From: Spirosoma utsteinense
GTDB lineage: Bacteria > Bacteroidota > Bacteroidia > Cytophagales > Spirosomataceae
Direction of reading: 5' to 3'
DNA: 64,000 nt
Assembly: GCF_014282275.1 (NCBI RefSeq)
Contig: NZ_VFIA01000025.1
Span: 29,795 to 93,794 of the forward strand
How positions within the stretch are numbered: position 1 is the first letter of the stretch; every line of letters starts with the position of its first letter. Below, piece by piece: positions 59,967 to 64,000 of this stretch. Made by a program: the position numbers and the translations under genes. Below the pieces are notes generated by a model. That model was not told where the DNA came from and ran no database searches. It was given only the letters and a program-made list of their open reading frames with translations.

Positions 59967-62900
59967 ATGTCTAAAAAATTACTGCAATTAAGGGTGGCGT
60001 TCACGTTACTAAGCAGTTTGCTGTTAGTCGTGCTCCTCGGGAGCGGAGCAATGGCACAGGTAACGTCGGCTGCTATCAATGGTGTCGTGACAGACACTAA
60101 AGGGGAGCGTTTACCAGGCGCCACTGTCGTTGCCGTACACACTCCTTCTGGTAGTCGGTATGGAACAGTCACTAACACCTCCGGAAATTACACACTGCCT
60201 AATGTTCGGGTGGGTGGTCCTTATGTGATCACGGTTTCCTTCGTCGGTTTCAAGGAGCAGGTATCGAATGATGTATTTGCGAGTTTAGGTACAGCCGCTG
60301 ACGTTAACGTCAAACTGGTTGAAGAGGGTACGAATTTATCTGAGGTAGTTGTAACAACGAACCGGAGCGACATCTTCAGTTCTGACCGCAACGGAGCGGC
60401 TACGTCGTTCGGACGTGAAACCATCAACACGACTCCTACTATTGGCCGGACAATCAATGATATCACCAAATACAATCCGTACGGGAATGGTCAATCGTTT
60501 GCTGGTCAGGATAGCCGTTTTAACAACGTCACCATCGATGGCTCGGTTTTCAATAACGGATTTGGTTTAGGAAACTCTGCTCAGGCAGGTGGTCGTACCG
60601 GAACGACAGCAGTTTCTCTGGACGCCCTGGATCAGATTCAGCTGAACGTTGCTCCATTCGACGTACGGCAGTCTGGCTTTACGGGTGCCGGTATTAACGC
60701 GGTGACCCGGTCTGGGACAAATGATTTCTCTGGATCAGCTTATTACCTCTCGAGAGGTAACAGTTTAGTTGGTAAAAAAGCGAATGGCATTGAAATTTCG
60801 CCCAAGCCGAACATCAGTGAAAACACAGTTGGTTTTCGTTTAGGTGGCCCGATTATTAAGAATAAACTGTTCTTCTTCATTAACGGCGAGCAATTTGAAA
60901 GCAGCACACCTGCTTTGACGTACTCTCTTTTCCGCCCCGGAGCAACGGGCAACGTATCCCGTACGACAGAAGCTGATTTGCAGGACTTAAATACCTTCAT
61001 GCAAACGAACTTCAACCGGTCGCTTGGTGCACTTGATAACTTCAACAATGCCGTTAAGAGTATCAAGGGTCTGATTCGTCTCGATTACAACATCAACGAT
61101 AAGAATAAACTGTCGGTACGGTATTCGCACCACGATTCGGAGTCGGGCCAGCGGATCAGTGATAGTAACAGTAGCAACACGGCTGGTAACCCCAATCGTA
61201 CGAACCGCGCAGAAGCAATTTCTCCTGAAAACACAGGCTACCTGATTGCTGATAACACCCGTTCGATTGCTGCCGAATTGAACTCAACCATTGGAACGAA
61301 GTTCGCCAATACGCTGATCGGTACGTACAACAAGCAGATTGAAGACCGGACTTATAAAACGGATCTGTTTCCAACGATCGATATCCTTCAGGGCGGTAGT
61401 ACGTACACGTCGATCGGATTCGACCCCTTCACCCCAAACAACAAGCTGAATTATTCGACGATGAACATCACGGATAACTTCAGCTACTTTGCGGGCAAGC
61501 ACACGCTGACGCTGGGTGCCGTATATGAGCATTTCACGTCGAATAACGTGTTCTTCCCAGCCTCGAACGGTGTCTATGTGTATAACTCGATTGCTGACTT
61601 CAAAACAGCGGCCTTAGCCTCGATTGCTAACCCGACGGCCACAACGTCGCCCGTTACCGTCCCACGTTACAATCTGCGCTACTCGTTACTGCCCGGAGGT
61701 GTTGAACCACTACAAACCTTGAAGCGTAATTTGTATAGTGCTTATGTGCAGGATGAATTTCAGGTTAACTCAAACCTCAAAGTAACGGCTGGTATTCGTG
61801 GTGACGTTTTCGCTTACGACAACTCGACTGCGGCTTCGTTTAACAACCCCGTTGTCGAAGGATTAACCTTCAGAGATGAAAACAGTGCTCCTTACAAAAT
61901 CAGCACGGGTGTTTTTCCTAAAGCCCGGTTACTACTGTCGCCACGCGTTGGTTTCAACCTGGACGTGAAGGGTGATAAGACGACTCAGATCCGTGGTGGT
62001 AGCGGCATATTCGTATCCCGGATTCCTGAAGTATTGGTCTCGAACCAGTTGGGTAACAACGGTATCAATACCGCACTGATTACCGGAACCAACACGACAG
62101 CTTATCCTTTTGCTACAGACCCAAGTCTGCTGCCAGCCGCCGTGCGCCCAAGCTCAACGACGACTAATCCCGCCAGTCTGACGGGCTACGCAGTTAACGC
62201 AACGGATCGTGACCTGAAATACCCACAAATCTGGAAAACGAACATTGCTATCGATCAGCGTCTTCCAGGTGGTTTGATTGGTACGGTTGAGTTCATTTAC
62301 AACAAAAACCTACAGGCACTACGCTATATCGACGCTAACCTAAACGCGCCAACTCGTGATTTTACCGGTCCGGACACGCGTGATCGGTATCCGGCATCGG
62401 GCGTGACCAACTCAGGTTCAGGTCCAGCGGGAACACTTGTTGCAGCCCGTTTCATTAACCCGAGAATTGGTAATGCGTTTGTGTTGAAAAACACGAAGGA
62501 AGGAAGCTCTTACATTGCAACGTTCAAACTGGAAAAACCAACGGTTAGAGGGTTCGGCGGTTATGTATCCTATACATATGGTCAGGCAAGGGATTTGGCC
62601 TTCGTAGGCAGTACCGTACAGGCAAACATCCCAACAGTATTGGGACAGAACTACCTGACAACGTCTTATTCTGATAACGACCTGCGTCATCGTATCGTTG
62701 GTTTGCTGAACTACCGGTTGAATTACGGTGGTAAGGTAGGCGGGTCCAGCACGTTTACCCTGGGTCTGGTTTCAAGTAGTGGCAGCAAAGTGTCCTATAC
62801 ACTCAATCAGGATCTGAACGGCGATGGTCAATCGAACAATGATCTGATTTTTGTGCCAAAGAGTGCTTCGGAACTGGCGTTCTCGCCATTGGTTGTAACA

Positions 62901-63371
62901 ACCGCTGCAACAACGACTACGCCTGTGTCTTCGGTAACCTACTCGCCCGAACAGCAACAAGCTGCCTTCGATTCGTACATCAATGGAAACGACTATCTGA
63001 AAACACGCCGTGGTCAGTACGCTGAGCGTAATGGTGGCGTCTTCCCCTGGTTGACACGCGTTGACTTTACCTTCATTCAGGAGTTTTACGTAGCTGTCGG
63101 TGCAAAAGGAAAGCGTAACACCATCCAATTGCGTGCTGACATTCTGAATGTTGGAAACCTGTTCAATAACGCATCCGGGGTGGGTAATATAGCTACTACG
63201 TTCAACCCACTGGCATTGGCCAGTGTTAGTGCTGCTGGCGTACCAACCTATCGGTTGGCAACACAGGTCGTAGAAGGAAAAACAATCTTGTTGAGAGACT
63301 CTTTTGTGAAGAGTGTTACCATTAATGATGTATGGCAGGCTCAACTTGGTCTGCGTTACATCTTCAACTAG
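59967..63371 (+). CDS. Oar-like TonB-dependent receptor with carboxypeptidase-regulatory domain
   Basis: The start is ATG 59967, which opens a signal peptide ([18 protein letters not shown]); an in-frame TTG at 59871 is part of the promoter. The 1134-residue protein has a carboxypeptidase-regulatory-like domain ([48 protein letters not shown]), a plug with [38 protein letters not shown] and [33 protein letters not shown], and a long barrel ending [20 protein letters not shown]. Large Oar-type receptors carry substrates or peptides across the outer membrane. It ends at a strong terminator. Confidence 0.93.
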   Translation: MSKKLLQLRVAFTLLSSLLLVVLLGSGAMAQVTSAAINGVVTDTKGERLPGATVVAVHTPSGSRYGTVTNTSGNYTLPNVRVGGPYVITVSFVGFKEQVSNDVFASLGTAADVNVKLVEEGTNLSEVVVTTNRSDIFSSDRNGAATSFGRETINTTPTIGRTINDITKYNPYGNGQSFAGQDSRFNNVTIDGSVFNNGFGLGNSAQAGGRTGTTAVSLDALDQIQLNVAPFDVRQSGFTGAGINAVTRSGTNDFSGSAYYLSRGNSLVGKKANGIEISPKPNISENTVGFRLGGPIIKNKLFFFINGEQFESSTPALTYSLFRPGATGNVSRTTEADLQDLNTFMQTNFNRSLGALDNFNNAVKSIKGLIRLDYNINDKNKLSVRYSHHDSESGQRISDSNSSNTAGNPNRTNRAEAISPENTGYLIADNTRSIAAELNSTIGTKFANTLIGTYNKQIEDRTYKTDLFPTIDILQGGSTYTSIGFDPFTPNNKLNYSTMNITDNFSYFAGKHTLTLGAVYEHFTSNNVFFPASNGVYVYNSIADFKTAALASIANPTATTSPVTVPRYNLRYSLLPGGVEPLQTLKRNLYSAYVQDEFQVNSNLKVTAGIRGDVFAYDNSTAASFNNPVVEGLTFRDENSAPYKISTGVFPKARLLLSPRVGFNLDVKGDKTTQIRGGSGIFVSRIPEVLVSNQLGNNGINTALITGTNTTAYPFATDPSLLPAAVRPSSTTTNPASLTGYAVNATDRDLKYPQIWKTNIAIDQRLPGGLIGTVEFIYNKNLQALRYIDANLNAPTRDFTGPDTRDRYPASGVTNSGSGPAGTLVAARFINPRIGNAFVLKNTKEGSSYIATFKLEKPTVRGFGGYVSYTYGQARDLAFVGSTVQANIPTVLGQNYLTTSYSDNDLRHRIVGLLNYRLNYGGKVGGSSTFTLGLVSSSGSKVSYTLNQDLNGDGQSNNDLIFVPKSASELAFSPLVVTTAATTTTPVSSVTYSPEQQQAAFDSYINGNDYLKTRRGQYAERNGGVFPWLTRVDFTFIQEFYVAVGAKGKRNTIQLRADILNVGNLFNNASGVGNIATTFNPLALASVSAAGVPTYRLATQVVEGKTILLRDSFVKSVTINDVWQAQLGLRYIFN

Positions 63372-63393
63372 AACCTGTTGTCGAAAACACCGC

Positions 63394-63440
63394 AAACAAA
63401 AAATCCCCCGCGCAGCTTTGCGACGGGGGATTTTTTGTTT
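63394..63440 (+). terminator. Strong rho-independent terminator after the Oar-like gene
   Basis: AAACAAAAAATCCCCCG (63394-63410) and its exact complement at 63424-63440 form a 17-bp stem around a loop that can pair further (CGCA/TGCG). T-runs follow on the plus strand. Confidence 0.9.
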
Positions 63441-63510
63441 GGATTCTTCAGGCTCTAAGACTTTTTCAATTTGTGTTCACTAACCACCTTAACGCTCAAC
63501 AAGCTTATTT

Positions 63511-63939
63511 ATGAAGATGCTGCATTTCTTCCTGGTCTTGCTATTTATTTTCGTCGATGCAAGTGGGCAATCAATTGGTCGATTTCAGGACGTTGCCACG
63601 CTGGACCGTTTTCTACAGTACCAGCCTAATCGAAAACAGCCGCTTATTTTAGCGCATCGGGGTGGGCCAGATCCGTCTGATACTGAAAACTCTATTACAA
63701 CATTTACGAAGACAGCAGGTGCATTACCTGATGCTATTCTGGAAATGGATGTACGCATAACCCGCGACAGTAACTATGTACTCCTGCACGATGTAACGCT
63801 TGATCGGGAGTCGAATGCAAGGGGTGCGGTAGCAGACTGGACGCTGGCCGATTTGCTAAAGGTGAAATTAAAAACATTAAGCGGTGAATTAAGAGTATGT
63901 TTGGGACTATTATTTGGCCAGCCTATTGAGCAGGATTGA
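63511..63939 (+). pseudogene. Glycerophosphodiester phosphodiesterase, N-terminal part, interrupted by an IS
   Basis: ATG 63511 opens a signal peptide (MLHFFLVLLFIFVDASGQS) and a GDPD domain start: LILAHRGGPDPSDTENSITTF (catalytic His and Arg), ILEMDVRITRDSNYVLLHDVTLDRESNARG (metal Glu and Asp, second His), then LADLLKVKLKTLSGE at about residue 125. Family members continue for about 150 residues more, but after codon 127 the frame reads into unrelated sequence, LRVCLGLLFGQPIEQD, and stops. The change coincides with the end of an IS5-family element at about 63893. A full GDPD would hydrolyse glycerophosphodiesters; this copy lacks its C-terminal half and is probably inactive unless the IS excises. 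Confidence 0.8.
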
Positions 63940-64000
63940 AATAAAGCCAATTCGTAGCATAGCCTCCGAACTTTCTATGGTTTTGTCTACGTCTCGGAAT
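63893..64000 (-). mobile_element. IS5-family insertion sequence, one end
   Basis: The junction lies near 63890-63893, where GDPD homology stops. The sequence from there begins GAGTATGTTTGGGACTATT, a plausible terminal inverted repeat of the IS5 family (IS1031/IS427-like). On the minus strand it encodes the C-terminus of a DDE transposase. The element runs off the right edge, so its full length and the second end are not visible. Confidence 0.75.
63910..64000 (-). CDS. IS5-family DDE transposase, C-terminal end
   Basis: On the minus strand the frame is open from the window edge to a TAA at 63910-63912 and gives 29 codons ending in FRDVDKTIESSEAMLRIG then FISILLNRLAK. This closely follows the conserved end of IS5/IS427-type transposases, where RDYE..I..SEAM..LA...L.LRRLA is usual. 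The catalytic DDE part lies beyond the window. It sits inside the IS end described at 63893-64000 and interrupts the GDPD gene. Confidence 0.75.
   Translation of the reverse strand, partial: FRDVDKTIESSEAMLRIGFISILLNRLAK

Noticed and set aside
63892..63939. Last 16 codons of the GDPD frame as genuine protein
   Set aside because: They are read from IS DNA and do not match the family.

Overview
The window reads as chromosomal DNA of a Bacteroidota bacterium, most likely order Cytophagales and close to Spirosoma. The evidence is: a complete porP-gldK-gldL-gldM-gldN set for the type IX secretion system (T9SS) and gliding motor; a PorW/SprE-like lipoprotein; SusC-type and Oar-type TonB receptors; RsmI-, AtpZ-, DUF4271- and PurS-type genes typical of the phylum; start sites with little Shine-Dalgarno signal; and repeated Bacteroidota -7 elements (TAnnTTTG) ahead of genes. 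GC content looks moderate, near half. The species assignment is inference from gene content; no rRNA or tRNA gene was seen.

Layout. 1-9.1 kb: a truncated S9 peptidase, then small metabolic genes (YciI, HAD phosphatase, PhzF, DoxX, a 51-aa Cys-rich protein, GNAT), hemW, mtgA, a BrkB-type membrane protein and rarA. 9.1-18.4 kb: an amidohydrolase lipoprotein divergent from an orphan TolC, a DUF421 protein with a zinc ribbon, topoisomerase IB, a polytopic membrane protein, sucD, DUF4271 and hemD. 18.6-24.7 kb: the T9SS core operon porP-gldKLMN. 24.7-31.4 kb, minus strand: PorW/SprE-like gene, PBP1A and uvrC. 31.5-35.1 kb: an F-type ATP synthase operon (atpZ, an atpI-like gene, atpB, E, F, H) that ends at a terminator before any atpA or atpG. 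35.2-40.1 kb: a class A beta-lactamase-like hydrolase, GNAT, a large glutaminase-like secreted protein and an NAD(P)-binding protein. 40.1-47.2 kb: an MG2-like protein with a TonB plug, a gluconolactonase-like protein, and mrdA-rodA for cell elongation. 47.5-53.2 kb: envelope proteins (beta-barrels, a TonB receptor, an M23 peptidase). 53.4-59.6 kb, minus strand: selD, an alpha/beta hydrolase, a methyltransferase, an MBL-fold gene, pssA, purS, fabH and pth. 59.9-64 kb: a large Oar-like TonB receptor, then a glycerophosphodiesterase gene interrupted by an IS5-family element that runs off the window.

How it fits together. PorP/SprF, GldK-N and PorW/SprE would act together in T9SS and gliding. 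MtgA, PBP1A, PBP2 and RodA build peptidoglycan, and the M23 enzyme may trim it. FabH and PssA feed phospholipid synthesis. The F0 genes form a proton channel whose catalytic F1 partners must lie elsewhere.

The least explained sequence is intergenic: an octamer-based tandem and inverted repeat inside the atp operon, two long palindromes at convergent gene ends, a short perfect hairpin before rarA, and stem-loops between gldL and gldM. No CRISPR array, prophage, toxin-antitoxin pair or obviously new multi-gene defence system was found.
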